From contig NZ_NOIF01000030.1 in NCBI RefSeq assembly GCF_002265265.1, positions 1 to 37,299 of the forward strand: DNA of 37,299 nt, written 5' to 3'. A model generated the notes under the pieces. That model did no database searches. It was given only the letters and a program-made list of their open reading frames with translations, and was not told the DNA's origin. The DNA comes from Photobacterium sanguinicancri (GTDB lineage Bacteria; Pseudomonadota; Gammaproteobacteria; Enterobacterales; Vibrionaceae). The position numbers and the translations under genes were made by a program. Position 1 is the first letter of the stretch. Each line of letters starts with the position of its first letter. This document shows positions 18,390 to 27,724 of this stretch, one piece after another.

Positions 18390-20537
18390 TTATGATGTTG
18401 CTAATGCTGCCTTTTTTAACTTCAATTTCAGTGCGCTGTATTCGACCTGAACATGGTTTTCGGCCCAACTTTGATCAACGATTTTCTCAACGTTAACGGC
18501 ACAATATTTATATTCAGGGGTGCTAGAAATTGGATCAACATGTTCTATGGTTAACTCGTTACAAGCACCAATCCACCATTGGTAAGTCATGTAAACCACA
18601 CCACGGTTAACACGCTCGTTTACTGCTGCACGACTGATGACTTTTCCTCGACGAGAAGACACCCATACCAGTTGCTGATCAGCAATGTTTAGCGATTTGG
18701 CATCGTCAGGGTGAAGCTGAACATAGCCAGGTTCATCTGCTAATGTCTGCAGCGCTTTACAGTTACCTGTCATAGAACGGCATGAATAGTGGCCAACTTC
18801 ACGTACTGTTGAAAGTACAAACGGATAATCACTATCAGGCTGCTCAAGTGGCGCGCGCCATTCCGTTGCAAACAACTGCCCTTTACCACTCGGTGTTTTA
18901 AAGACGTTACCTTCGAACAAGAAGGAAGTCCCAGGGTGATCTTCTGTTGGACATGGCCATTGAACACTTTTAAGGCCCGCCATTTTTTCATAGGTCGCCC
19001 CAGCAAAACTTGGACACAATGCTCGTACTTCATCCCAGATTTCTTGGGTGTTGCTGTACGACATTGGGTAACCCATCGCTGTAGCCATCAAACTGAAGAT
19101 TTCCCAGTCAACTTTGACATTTTCAGGTGGATTTACCGCTTTATAGAAGCGTTGGAAACCACGGTCGGCGCTGCTGTACACACCTTCATGTTCACCCCAA
19201 CTTGTCGCTGGGAAGATAACATCGGCCATTTCGGCGGTTTGGGTCATGAAGATATCTTGAACAATCACCAAATCCATCGCACGCAACGTTTTACGTAAAG
19301 CGGCTAAGTCCGCTTCGGTTTGCGCTGGGTCTTCACCAAAAATGTAGAAGGCTTTACATTCGCCATCTGCCACTTTGTGGTTCAAATCAGTTAAACGGTA
19401 CCCCGGTTTAGATGGCAATTTCACTCCCCAAGCATGTTCAAACTTGGAGCGGACATTCTCATCTTCCACATCTTGGTAGCCTGGGTAGCGGTTAGGTAGC
19501 ATGCCAATATCACAGGTACCTTGTACGTTGTTCTGACCACGAACAGGACCAACACCCACACCGCGACGACCAAAGTTACCTGTCATCAAGGCTAGGCTGG
19601 CAAGCCCTTTAACCACATCAACCGCTTGACCAAACTGGGTCACACCCATGCCCCAAAGGATCATAGATTCAGGCGATTTCGCGTAAGTACGCACTGCAAG
19701 ACGGATATCACTCGCTTTCAGGCCAGTAATAGATTCAACGTATTCTGGAGTGTATTTCGCCACTTGTTGACGGTACGCCTCGAAACCTTCAGTGTACTGT
19801 TCAACGTAATCGCGTTTATAGAGACCTTCTTCAATCAATACGTTCGCGAACGCATTCACTAAGGCCATGTTTGAACCATTTTTCAGTGGTAACCACTGAT
19901 CGGCAATACGTGCTGTTTCAACCATCCGAGGGTCACAAACAATCACTTTCGCGCCGTTAGCTTTGGCTTTAAGAATATGTTTCGCCACTACAGGATGAGA
20001 ATCTGCTGCGTTGTAGCCAAACACCAATAAGCATTTTGTATCTTGAATTTCAGTAATCGCGTTGCTCATTGCGCCATTACCTACTGTCGCCTCCAGACCG
20101 GAGACTGATGGAGCGTGTCAAACCCGGGCGCAGTGGTCGACGTTGTTAGTCCCTATAACTGCACGGGCAAATTTTTGCATTACATAGTTGGCTTCGTTAC
20201 CCGGCCCACGGGCAGAACCTGTTGTCATGATCGCATCAGGACCAAATTCTTTCTTGATGCTCAGTAATTTTTCACTGGCAAATGAAATCGCTTCATCCCA
20301 TGAAACCACTTCAAGCGCTGCGTCTTTATGACGACGGATCATCGGATTTTTCAAACGCGGCGTCAGTAAATTAGTATCGTTTAAGAAGTCCCAACCGTAG
20401 TAACCTTTTAAACAAAGTTCACCTTCGTTAGTACGGCCGTTTGCCGCTTCTGCTCCAACTACTTTGCCATTTTCTGTCAATAAGTTGAGCTTACAGCCCG
20501 TTCCACAGTAGGGACAGACAACTATTGTTTTTTCCAT
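18390..20537 (-). CDS. fdhF: Formate dehydrogenase H, selenocysteine-containing
   Basis: The catalytic subunit of formate hydrogenlyase, which oxidises formate to CO2 with a bis-MGD molybdenum centre and one [4Fe-4S] cluster. The cluster ligands are in CPYCGTGCKLN and LCLKG (Cys 8, 11, 15, 42). An in-frame TGA at 20118-20120 falls at codon 140 in the context CARV-U-HAPSV, the same position as Sec140 of E. coli FdhF, and homology continues unbroken through GNGAMSNAI to the C-terminus. With Sec the product is 715 residues, the E. coli length. A SECIS hairpin follows the TGA. Automated calling would split it in two. It lies 23 bp downstream of hydN and is probably co-transcribed with it. Confidence 0.96.
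20091..20120 (-). promoter_or_regulatory. SECIS element for UGA recoding in fdhF
   Basis: On the coding strand the apical hairpin is CTCC-GGTCT-GGAG (20103-20091), with the loop GGTCT starting 18 bases after the TGA. E. coli fdhF has the same GGUCU loop at the same distance, with the U needed for SelB binding. The element supports selenocysteine insertion and argues against a nonsense mutation. Confidence 0.93.
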
Positions 20538-20560
20538 AACACTCTCACTTGTTATAACAT

Positions 20561-21109
20561 TTACAAAGCAGCAACTGCGGCAATTGACTCTGCAGCGGCT
20601 TCGCGTTTTTTCTTCGCTATCTTCTCTATGTCTTCAGCTTCGATTAACTGTAGGGCGTTAGTCGGACATACCTGAACACATGCGGGACCCGTACTGCTCC
20701 CACTACATAAATCACATTTAAGCGCCTGCGCCTTTGGCACTTTCATTTTGAAAAGCGCTGAGTCTGCACCGTTATCAACCATATCGCTGACAACAGCCAT
20801 CGCACCATATGGGCACGCAATCACACACGTTTTGCAACCAATGCAACGAGACTGAATAACTTTGATTTGGTTATCTTCCGACACTATGGCGTTGTTCGGA
20901 CACACTTGTGCACAAGGTGCGTCTTCACATTGGCGACATAATACGGGTGTCGTTACTTTCGCGTTTTTAATCAACTTTAAGCGCGGATGAAATCGTGCAG
21001 GATCAATCGATGAGACAGAGTTCTCTTCTGAATGAGAAAGTACGCATGCCACTTCACAGGTACGGCATCCTATACAACGATTGGGGTCTGCGAAAACAAA
21101 CCTGTTCAT
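20561..21109 (-). CDS. hydN: HydN-type ferredoxin-like electron transfer protein
   Basis: A 182-residue polyferredoxin with four [4Fe-4S] Cys clusters: CIGCRTCEVAC, CRQCEDAPCAQVCP, CIGCKTCVIACP and CDLCSGSSTGPACVQVCP. It is thought to carry electrons to or from formate dehydrogenase H. ATG 21109 (MNRFVFADPN) was chosen over an upstream in-frame start because GAGGAT lies about 8 bases before it, and HydN/HycB proteins begin this way. The Ala-rich C-terminal tail is poorly conserved. First gene of the hydN-fdhF unit, with a sigma-54-like promoter 76 bp upstream. Confidence 0.92.
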   Translation of the reverse strand: MNRFVFADPNRCIGCRTCEVACVLSHSEENSVSSIDPARFHPRLKLIKNAKVTTPVLCRQCEDAPCAQVCPNNAIVSEDNQIKVIQSRCIGCKTCVIACPYGAMAVVSDMVDNGADSALFKMKVPKAQALKCDLCSGSSTGPACVQVCPTNALQLIEAEDIEKIAKKKREAAAESIAAVAAL

Positions 21110-21184
21110 GACACTATCCTCTTTCTTTTTCTCACTTACTTCCAATAAGCTGTCGAAAATATCCATGACACCAATTCGTATAAT

Positions 21185-21199
21185 GCATAAGGTGTACCA
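21185..21199 (-). promoter_or_regulatory. Sigma-54-like promoter of hydN-fdhF
   Basis: TGGTACACCTTATGC on the minus strand fits TGGYAC-N5-TTGC except for one base, with GG (-24) and GC (-12) at the required spacing. The predicted start point is near 21173, giving a leader of about 64 bases before hydN. Confidence 0.75.
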
Positions 21200-21286
21200 A
21201 TTTTTAATTCACCGTTTAAAACATCATAACGCATTGATTTATCAATAGGGTTGGAATAACAACAGCCTCCAAATACCTCAAGTAAA

Positions 21287-21335
21287 GAAGTGTCGATGTC
21301 GACATCGACACTTCGTCATCAGAAATGACGAACAC
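21287..21335 (-). promoter_or_regulatory. Candidate FhlA upstream activator region of hydN-fdhF
   Basis: Two adjoining elements. The first, 21315-21335, reads GTGTTCGTCATTTCTGATG plus AC on the minus strand and includes a perfect inverted repeat TTCGTCAT / ATGACGAA (21312-21332). The second is a perfect 28-bp palindrome (half-site GAAGTGTCGATGTC, 21287-21314). Related sequences occur upstream of the hyfA operon and focA. The 21-bp part ends 115 bp before the -24 element. The palindrome could also terminate the hyf operon, since hycI ends at 21349. Confidence 0.65.
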
Positions 21336-21348
21336 AAATAGCGGATAT

Positions 21349-21807
21349 TTATACCGCCGCAAAACCACCATTACCTTGCCAAGTCGGCAATGATTGATAC
21401 ACGGTTGTCACAGCGTCGCGCACCATGTCTGTCATGGGGAACGAGAACGCAACTATGGCTGGCTGAATGCCAACAAAGGTGACTTCAGGCACAAAGGTTT
21501 CCAGCTCTTCAATCAAGAAATTAAGCGGCAAGCAATGGGTCGACATAATGAACATTTCAGCAATTTGATCAGGTTCAATAATCCTGATCTCCCCTGCTTT
21601 CTCGCCAATTTCGGCGGCATCGATGATTAAGACTCGTGCGGGGGATAGCTCTCTGATCTGATGAACATAGTTTTCAGGGGCACTGCCACCATCAATCACA
21701 ACCCAATCGGCCACCGGATTTTGCTGCATCATTTCCGCTAATAGCGGGCCAGCGCCATCGTCACCCATCATGCTGTTGCCAACGGTTAATACGATATTTT
21801 TGCTCAT
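21349..21807 (-). CDS. hycI: Hydrogenase maturation endopeptidase
   Basis: A 152-residue nickel-dependent protease of the HycI/HybD family that removes the C-terminal tail of the hydrogenase large subunit after nickel insertion. Conserved blocks are LTVGNSMMGDDGAGPLLAE (Asp in the metal site), IIDAAEIG, and STHCLPLNFL with the metal-binding His. It overlaps hycH at the stop/start base. Its probable substrate, HyfG, carries the matching cleavage site. Confidence 0.93.
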   Translation of the reverse strand: MSKNIVLTVGNSMMGDDGAGPLLAEMMQQNPVADWVVIDGGSAPENYVHQIRELSPARVLIIDAAEIGEKAGEIRIIEPDQIAEMFIMSTHCLPLNFLIEELETFVPEVTFVGIQPAIVAFSFPMTDMVRDAVTTVYQSLPTWQGNGGFAAV

Positions 21808-22250
21808 TAGCGACTTCTCACCATTAAATACATTGTGGGTTCGTGGTAAATCTCGGTCAGTACTTCAATCAATCCTGCGGTTAAGGCTTGTTGCTTTTCA
21901 TCTTGCTCTTCAACAGGAATGTTCGAGAAAGCCCCCGCTAGCATGTGAAGATGATCGGGATAAATGGTGATTTCACCAAAGGTGAAAAAGCCCGCCATCT
22001 TTCGGTAGGCTTCACTCTCTTTAGGTAACTTCTCTATCCAAGCTTTGTATTCGTCTCTGGTGCATTGCAATACGGTTTTCAAGCAATCGACGACACCAAG
22101 GTGGTGACCAATAGCAAGGCTGTAATACAACACTTGCTTGGCTTCTTCGGGTACATCATATTGCTCATCAACAAACTTACGGCTAAGCGCATAAAACATG
22201 ACATTGTCAGCTTTTAGCGCTTGTTCGGCCTCTTTTACTTCTTCTGACAT
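21807..22250 (-). CDS. hycH: Formate hydrogenlyase maturation protein HycH/HyfJ
   Basis: A 147-residue member of the HycH/HyfJ family, a maturation factor thought to act on the large-subunit precursor. Recognised from CLKTVLQCTRDEYKAWIEKL and the FTFGEITIYPDHLHML block in the second half, together with its place between hyfI and hycI. It has no cofactor motif of its own. Starts 8 bp after the hyfI stop. In E. coli both hyc (hycH) and hyf (hyfJ) operons encode a homologue, so either symbol would fit. Confidence 0.88.
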   Translation of the reverse strand: MSEEVKEAEQALKADNVMFYALSRKFVDEQYDVPEEAKQVLYYSLAIGHHLGVVDCLKTVLQCTRDEYKAWIEKLPKESEAYRKMAGFFTFGEITIYPDHLHMLAGAFSNIPVEEQDEKQQALTAGLIEVLTEIYHEPTMYLMVRSR

Positions 22251-22258
22251 ACTGGCCT

Positions 22259-23143
22259 CTAATCCGTCACGAGTTCAGTCGATTCAGACTGCTTAGTCTT
22301 CTCTGCGCTTTTCGTCGCACTATTCGGTGTCGCACCACTTGCTTGTTCACCTATTGATTGCCCGCTCATATGGGCAAGTGAAACGCGGTACAAACTTTCG
22401 ATAATTTCATGCAGACGAGGATCGTTTTTTTCGACCATAAACTGGTTCACTTTGCTATCAACATCGTCTGGGGTACAACTCACTAGCAAATCCATAAATT
22501 CATCAGCAATTTGCTGACCATGGCGATACCCAGCTAAAAGACGCGCTTCGCGTTCAATCAACACTTTTAGCTCCAGTGGGATCCCCGTATGTTTCAAGGT
22601 GACCCGCTCTGTTGGGTCTTCAAAATGCACTTCAGCTTTGAGTTTTTGATCAAGCAAACCTAACGCCATCGCGAACCCATAAATGGTTGCCGCAGGTGTT
22701 GGGGGACAGCCCGGAATATAAACATCAACGGGAATGATCTTATCCGTCCCGCCCCACACGCCATAAAGGTCGTGGAAAATACCGCCATCACAGCCACAAG
22801 CGCCGTAAGACACCACGATTTTTGGATCAGGTGCCGCTTCATAAGCACGCAGTGCAGGCATTCGCATTGGGCGGGTCACTGCCCCCGTAAACAGCAAAAT
22901 ATCGGCATGACGCGGTGAAGCCACCACCTTGATACCAAAGCGCTCGGTATCAAATACGGGGGTGGTTGCGGCAAAAATTTCAATTTCGCAGGCGTTACAG
23001 CCCCCACAGTCAACCCGATACACATACGCCGAGCGCTTAATATCATTCAGCAAGGTACTTTTTAATTTCGCGGCATGAGGATCAAGCTCAAGCGGCTGAG
23101 CCGCCGTATGGGCAGTGCCGACAATTTTCTTAATTCCTTTCAT
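22259..23143 (-). CDS. hyfI: Hydrogenase 4 small subunit
   Basis: The NuoB-like small subunit of a group 4 [NiFe] hydrogenase, carrying the proximal [4Fe-4S] cluster next to HyfG. Cluster residues are in [11 protein letters not shown] (about residue 45), GACGCDGG and PGCPPTP. At 294 residues it is longer than E. coli HyfI (about 250); the difference is a hydrophilic Ser/Thr/Lys-rich C-terminal tail of roughly 40 residues ([15 protein letters not shown]...) of unknown role. Overlaps the end of hyfH by 14 bp, which implies translational coupling. Confidence 0.93.
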   Translation of the reverse strand: MKGIKKIVGTAHTAAQPLELDPHAAKLKSTLLNDIKRSAYVYRVDCGGCNACEIEIFAATTPVFDTERFGIKVVASPRHADILLFTGAVTRPMRMPALRAYEAAPDPKIVVSYGACGCDGGIFHDLYGVWGGTDKIIPVDVYIPGCPPTPAATIYGFAMALGLLDQKLKAEVHFEDPTERVTLKHTGIPLELKVLIEREARLLAGYRHGQQIADEFMDLLVSCTPDDVDSKVNQFMVEKNDPRLHEIIESLYRVSLAHMSGQSIGEQASGATPNSATKSAEKTKQSESTELVTD

Positions 23144-23711
23144 CTGACACTTCCTTATTTAATTGCTTGGCATGGAGAACATTTTTACCAAGCAAAATAT
23201 TGCCACCGTCCAGCATGTTTTGTTTACGACGACAATCAGGACAGGTTTCAAGCTGCTGACGACGCACTTCAAACTGCTCTTCACTCATACCGCCCTGTTT
23301 TAATAAGTCCAATGCATATTCAACCGCTTTTCGCGGCGCAAAACCGATACCGCACTCACGACATTGAGTAAGAGAAAAATTTGCTTCTTGATACAGGTCT
23401 TTTTTATTAGTGACTGCCAGCTCAAACTCTTTCGATAACTTGATCGCTTGGGTTGGGCACACTTCTTCACAGCGACCACAGAAAATGCAGCGAGCAATGG
23501 ATAACTGCCAACGACGAGTTCCTTGTTCGGCATCAGTTTCCATAATCAACGCATTAGCTGGGCACGCACGCGTACAGGCAGCGCAAGCAATACACTGCTC
23601 TGGGTTATATTCAGGTTTACCACGAAAATCGTCACTCACTTCAAGCGGTGCAAAAGGATACTTTGTCGTACTTTCGCCGGCTTTAATGATGGTTTTTATT
23701 AATTTAAACAT
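23130..23711 (-). CDS. hyfH: Hydrogenase 4 iron-sulfur subunit (NuoI-like)
   Basis: A 193-residue ferredoxin-type subunit carrying two [4Fe-4S] clusters ([12 protein letters not shown] and [12 protein letters not shown]), plus CRECG and CPDC pairs in the C-terminal third that could bind another metal. It links the membrane arm and the hydrogenase core as HycF/HyfH does. Lies 11 bp after hyfG. Confidence 0.93.
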   Translation of the reverse strand: MFKLIKTIIKAGESTTKYPFAPLEVSDDFRGKPEYNPEQCIACAACTRACPANALIMETDAEQGTRRWQLSIARCIFCGRCEEVCPTQAIKLSKEFELAVTNKKDLYQEANFSLTQCRECGIGFAPRKAVEYALDLLKQGGMSEEQFEVRRQQLETCPDCRRKQNMLDGGNILLGKNVLHAKQLNKEVSDERN

Positions 23712-23722
23712 CTCTTAGCCTC

Positions 23723-25462
23723 CTACTTGAGTGGTGAGTTTTTCCGCTCAATGCCATAACGTTCTATTTCTTTGTAAGACACTGTGGTCGACTTGCGTTT
23801 TTTGGTATCCACCAGCGTCACACGGTCGGTACAGGAGTAGCATGGATCCAAACTACCTATGATAAGTGGCGCATCAGAGACAGTGTTACCGCGTAACATA
23901 TAACGTAACGTCGGCCAGTTGGCGTATGTTGCTGCACGACAACGCCAGCGGAACAGTTTTTGGTTATCCCCCGTCATACTCCAGTGAACGTTTTCACCAC
24001 GCGGTGCTTCAGTGAAACCAAGGGCAAATTTGTTCGGGGTATAGGTGAAGCCTTCTGTCAACAAGGCGCCACTCGGTAAAGTGTCTAACCCGTATTCGAT
24101 AATATTGAGTGAATCAAATACTTCTTTGATCCGCACCATCACCCTAGATTGCACATCTCCGCCATCAAAGGCTTGCAGCTCGAACGGTACATCACCATAA
24201 GCTTCAAGCGATTGCTGGTGAACAATACGTGCATCACGCTTAAAACCACTACCGCGGATCAATGGCCCTACTGGGCTGTAATCACGGGCGATATCTTTAG
24301 ATAAGATCCCAACCCCAACGATACGTTGTTCAATGTTTGGCGTGCTAAGCAGCATATCGACCAAACCTTTAAACTCTTGGCGTACCTGGCGAACCAGTGC
24401 AATCCCTTTAGCACGGTGTGATTGCAAAATATCGCGACGAACACCACCAATCAGGTTCAAACCATAGGTTTTACGGGCGCCCGTTAAGAGCTCTGCCATT
24501 TCCATGGTTTTTTCACGAACACGGAAGAACTGCATAAAGCCCGTATCAAACCCAACAAAGTGGCTGGATAGCCCTATGTTCAGCATGTGGCTATGTAAAC
24601 GCTCCACTTCCAGTAATACGGTACGGATCATTTTCGCCCGCGCTGGTACTGGGATATCCAAGGCGTTTTCAACCGAATTGCTGTAACCCACGCTATGGGT
24701 GAAGCCACAAATTCCACACACGCGATCAGTCAGAAATGCGACCTCGTTATAGCCCATACGGGTTTCAGCCAGCTTTTCCATCCCACGATGGACATAGAAC
24801 ATGCGGTAATCCGCATCGACAATGTCTTCACCATCAACGAATAAGCGAAAATGCCCCGGTTCATCAGACGTAATGTGCAATGGACCAACTGGCACAATGC
24901 GGTTTTTATCATCACCTAGTTGATTATCGAACTTATAGGTTTCCGTTTCTGTGGTCGGCATCGGACGTTGACGATAATCCATCGCATCTTTTCTCAAAGG
25001 GTGAAGGTCGTCAGGCCAATCATCGGGTAAAACCAAGCGGCGCTCATCGGGCAGGCCTACTGGACGCAAACCATACATGTCACGTACTTCACGTTCGCCC
25101 CACACCGCGGCAGGGATCACAGGAGTAATTGATGGGAATTCTTGGCTTACCGCATCGACTAATACCTTGACCGTCACCCAACTTTTAACTTCACCTTCCA
25201 TCGACATTGCGTGGTAAACAGCAAAATGGCCGTTAAGCGAGCGCTCGTCATTACCGAAAGAAACAGTAAGCCAACCACCTTGGTCGTAGTACAACCACTT
25301 CATCACATCGATCAACGCCGTCGCTTTTACCGTAATCGTGACTTGATTGTGGGTTTGCCATTCTTCATCGATAATAGCGCTAGGAAAGAATTGGCGAACG
25401 CCTGCGATATAGCCGTAGCCCTGCTTGTTATTTTGTTTAGTATTGAGTTCTAAAGTATCCAC
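23723..25462 (-). CDS. hyfG: Hydrogenase 4 large subunit (NuoC-NuoD fusion type)
   Basis: The catalytic subunit with the NiFe site, a fusion of NuoC-like (about 1-170) and NuoD-like (about 180-579) parts. The four Ni-binding Cys are in DRVCGICGFTHS (about residue 246) and DPCYSCTDR (539-547). Cleavage after Arg547 would release 32 residues ending RYGIERKNSPLK, the same tail length as in E. coli HycE, as expected for HycI processing. GTG 25462 (MDTLELNTKQ) was chosen over TTG 25489 because GAGAGAT lies just before it and it does not overlap hyfF; the product is then 579 residues, near the 569-571 of HycE and HyfG. Confidence 0.95.
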   Translation of the reverse strand: MDTLELNTKQNNKQGYGYIAGVRQFFPSAIIDEEWQTHNQVTITVKATALIDVMKWLYYDQGGWLTVSFGNDERSLNGHFAVYHAMSMEGEVKSWVTVKVLVDAVSQEFPSITPVIPAAVWGEREVRDMYGLRPVGLPDERRLVLPDDWPDDLHPLRKDAMDYRQRPMPTTETETYKFDNQLGDDKNRIVPVGPLHITSDEPGHFRLFVDGEDIVDADYRMFYVHRGMEKLAETRMGYNEVAFLTDRVCGICGFTHSVGYSNSVENALDIPVPARAKMIRTVLLEVERLHSHMLNIGLSSHFVGFDTGFMQFFRVREKTMEMAELLTGARKTYGLNLIGGVRRDILQSHRAKGIALVRQVRQEFKGLVDMLLSTPNIEQRIVGVGILSKDIARDYSPVGPLIRGSGFKRDARIVHQQSLEAYGDVPFELQAFDGGDVQSRVMVRIKEVFDSLNIIEYGLDTLPSGALLTEGFTYTPNKFALGFTEAPRGENVHWSMTGDNQKLFRWRCRAATYANWPTLRYMLRGNTVSDAPLIIGSLDPCYSCTDRVTLVDTKKRKSTTVSYKEIERYGIERKNSPLK

Positions 25463-25466
25463 TCGC

Positions 25467-27059
25467 TTATCTCTCTTTATGTAGGGCAACAGAAGATGGG
25501 GTTGTATCGACTGAAACAGATGGCTGCATTTGCCAAGGTAGGTTTAAGGCATCGATCATGGTTTCTTCTTGGCTATCAAGTACCACCAAGGCCGCGCGAT
25601 CTAAACCGTGCAGAATAGGCTTAGGAATATGGGTTCCCATTACCAGCATGAGTACAATCAGTACAATCATTGGTGCCAAGGTCATCACGCCCAGTTCGCC
25701 TTTTTCAACCAACTCAGGTTTTGGCCCCAGTACACACCCCGCCACCATGCGCGCAAGCCCTGCTAACACCACGGTCAGTAAGAACAAGAGCACCACTGTC
25801 ATCATCGTGTGATTGCTACCAATACCTGCGGTCACCACCATGAATTCACTGATGAATAAATTAAACGGTGGTACACCACCTAGCGCCAATGCGCCCATGC
25901 CCATCAATACACCTGTGATAGGGGCGACTTTTAAGACCCCTTTCACTGTGTCCATGTCACGGGTGCCGTATTTCAACAAGATATTGCCCGATCCACAGAA
26001 CATTAGGGTTTTACCCAAGCTGTGGTTAATCACATGCAATAGCCCCGCTAAAATCCCTAAAGGACCAAGCGCGATCGCCAGCGTGATCAGCCCCATGTTC
26101 TCGACACTCGAATAGGCGAGTAAGCGTTTAAGGTCGCGCTGGGTAATAATGAAGAATGCCGCAACAGCCACCGACATAAAGCCAAACACCATCATCAGCA
26201 TTTGCGGAAACTGCGGACCAATCGCTTTTACTGTGATGATGTAATAACGCAGGATGACCAATAATGCACAGTTAAGTAGACCCGCAGACAACAAGGCACT
26301 GACAGGGCTTGGCGCTTCGGAGTGCGCATCGGGTAGCCACGCATGCATTGGGAATAGACCCGTTTTAGTACCAAACCCAATCAAAATGAAGATGAATGAG
26401 ATATGGACCAAGGTCGGATCCAGCAAGTTGGCGTGTTGATGAATTTCAGTCCAGAAAATCGCTGTTGATGGGTCGCTAAACACAGCCGCTGCATTGGAGT
26501 ACGCCATGATCGAGCCAAACAGCCCAAATGCCACACCGACACTACAGATGATGATGTATTTCCACGCCGCTTCCAGCGATGAACGTTGACCGTATAAACC
26601 GACTAAGAACACCGAACTGATGGTGGTTGCTTCAATCGCCACCCACATCATGATCACGTTATTCGCAGTAACTGCCACCAGCATAGTGGCGAGAAAGAAG
26701 TTAAATAAGCCGTAGTACAGCGCGACTTTCTTCGCCGATAACTCCCCTTCTTTAAACTCATGGCCGATATAGCCAATCGAATAAAAACCGGTTAATAGCC
26801 CGACTAAAGCCAGTAAAGCAGTAAACAACGCCGATAAACTGTCTAAGTACAGCCATTGATGAGCCGCAAAAATAGGACCATCGATAAACACATCCGCAGC
26901 CAGCGTCCACGAAATCGCCAACACAGCCATCATGCTAATAACATGTGCTCCGATGGCTAATTGTCTTAACCCCTTACCTCCCCAATAAGAGAGAAAAGAG
27001 ACAATCCCAGCCACAAACGGCACAGCCAGAAGCAATGGGAGTAAAAGTGAAGAAGACAT
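25467..27059 (-). CDS. hyfF: Hydrogenase 4 membrane subunit (antiporter-like)
   Basis: A 530-residue polytopic membrane protein of the NuoL/M/N (Mrp antiporter-like) family, close to the 526 residues of E. coli HyfF. Typical segments are WVAIEATTISSVFLVGLYG and MHAWLPDAHSEAPSPVSALLSAG (conserved Lys/His/Glu proton path, about residues 110-260), and YSSVENMGLITLAI. It belongs to the long membrane arm present in hydrogenase 4 and absent from hydrogenase 3. Ends 4 bp before hyfG. Confidence 0.93.
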   Translation of the reverse strand: MSSSLLLPLLLAVPFVAGIVSFLSYWGGKGLRQLAIGAHVISMMAVLAISWTLAADVFIDGPIFAAHQWLYLDSLSALFTALLALVGLLTGFYSIGYIGHEFKEGELSAKKVALYYGLFNFFLATMLVAVTANNVIMMWVAIEATTISSVFLVGLYGQRSSLEAAWKYIIICSVGVAFGLFGSIMAYSNAAAVFSDPSTAIFWTEIHQHANLLDPTLVHISFIFILIGFGTKTGLFPMHAWLPDAHSEAPSPVSALLSAGLLNCALLVILRYYIITVKAIGPQFPQMLMMVFGFMSVAVAAFFIITQRDLKRLLAYSSVENMGLITLAIALGPLGILAGLLHVINHSLGKTLMFCGSGNILLKYGTRDMDTVKGVLKVAPITGVLMGMGALALGGVPPFNLFISEFMVVTAGIGSNHTMMTVVLLFLLTVVLAGLARMVAGCVLGPKPELVEKGELGVMTLAPMIVLIVLMLVMGTHIPKPILHGLDRAALVVLDSQEETMIDALNLPWQMQPSVSVDTTPSSVALHKER

Positions 27060-27064
27060 GAATA

Positions 27065-27721
27065 TTACCCCTTTAACGTAGTGAGTTGCTGGGCATCCAA
27101 GGTATGTAACTTGGTGTAAATCTGCCTAACCAGAATAATCATGAAGATCACCGCAAACACCGCATCAATGGTGACGCCAATCTCCACCAGCCCAGGGGCT
27201 TTATTGGCAAGCAGTGCCAAAGTCAGTGACGAGCCATTTTCCATCAAGCAGTAACCAAACAACTGCTTAAGAATGTTTCGCTGACTGACAATACACAGCA
27301 ACCCTAAGAAGAAGTGACCTAGCGATACCGCCAATGCCGGTTTTAAATGTGCAACCAAAGGAAGCTGCACAGATTCCACCGCCAAGAAGCTCAGTAAGGT
27401 GATCACCCCACCAATAATGACCAACCACGCAAAGTGGATAACGGGCTTATTGGCTTCAGCGTCATACATCTTGCTAAAGGCGTAATACAGCAGCGCAGGC
27501 AGTGCGATCACCTTGGTAATAAAGGCCGTGATCGACCAGTGATAAAGTTGCGGCGCATCCACGGTATTGGCGATAGCAACAAAGGTCAGCACCAAAACAA
27601 ATGACTGTAGCGAGTACAGCATCGCCACTACCCGCGGCTTGTTGACCCCAATTACCATCAAGGAGGTAACGATCAACAGCCCAGCTAGATTATTAATTAC
27701 AATTTCTCCATTCATCGTCAT
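27065..27721 (-). CDS. hyfE: Hydrogenase 4 membrane subunit HyfE
   Basis: A 218-residue membrane subunit with about six to seven helices, distantly related to NuoK. Length (E. coli 216), helix pattern and its place between hyfD and hyfF identify it; FGYCLMENGSSLTLAL is the best conserved block. It contributes to the hydrogenase 4 membrane arm. Gaps of 3 and 5 bp to its neighbours. Confidence 0.92.
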   Translation of the reverse strand: MTMNGEIVINNLAGLLIVTSLMVIGVNKPRVVAMLYSLQSFVLVLTFVAIANTVDAPQLYHWSITAFITKVIALPALLYYAFSKMYDAEANKPVIHFAWLVIIGGVITLLSFLAVESVQLPLVAHLKPALAVSLGHFFLGLLCIVSQRNILKQLFGYCLMENGSSLTLALLANKAPGLVEIGVTIDAVFAVIFMIILVRQIYTKLHTLDAQQLTTLKG

Positions 27722-27724
27722 TCC

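Noticed and set aside
20118..20537. A truncated formate dehydrogenase or nonsense mutation
   Set aside because: The TGA is at the selenocysteine position with a matching SECIS hairpin, and homology continues past it in frame.
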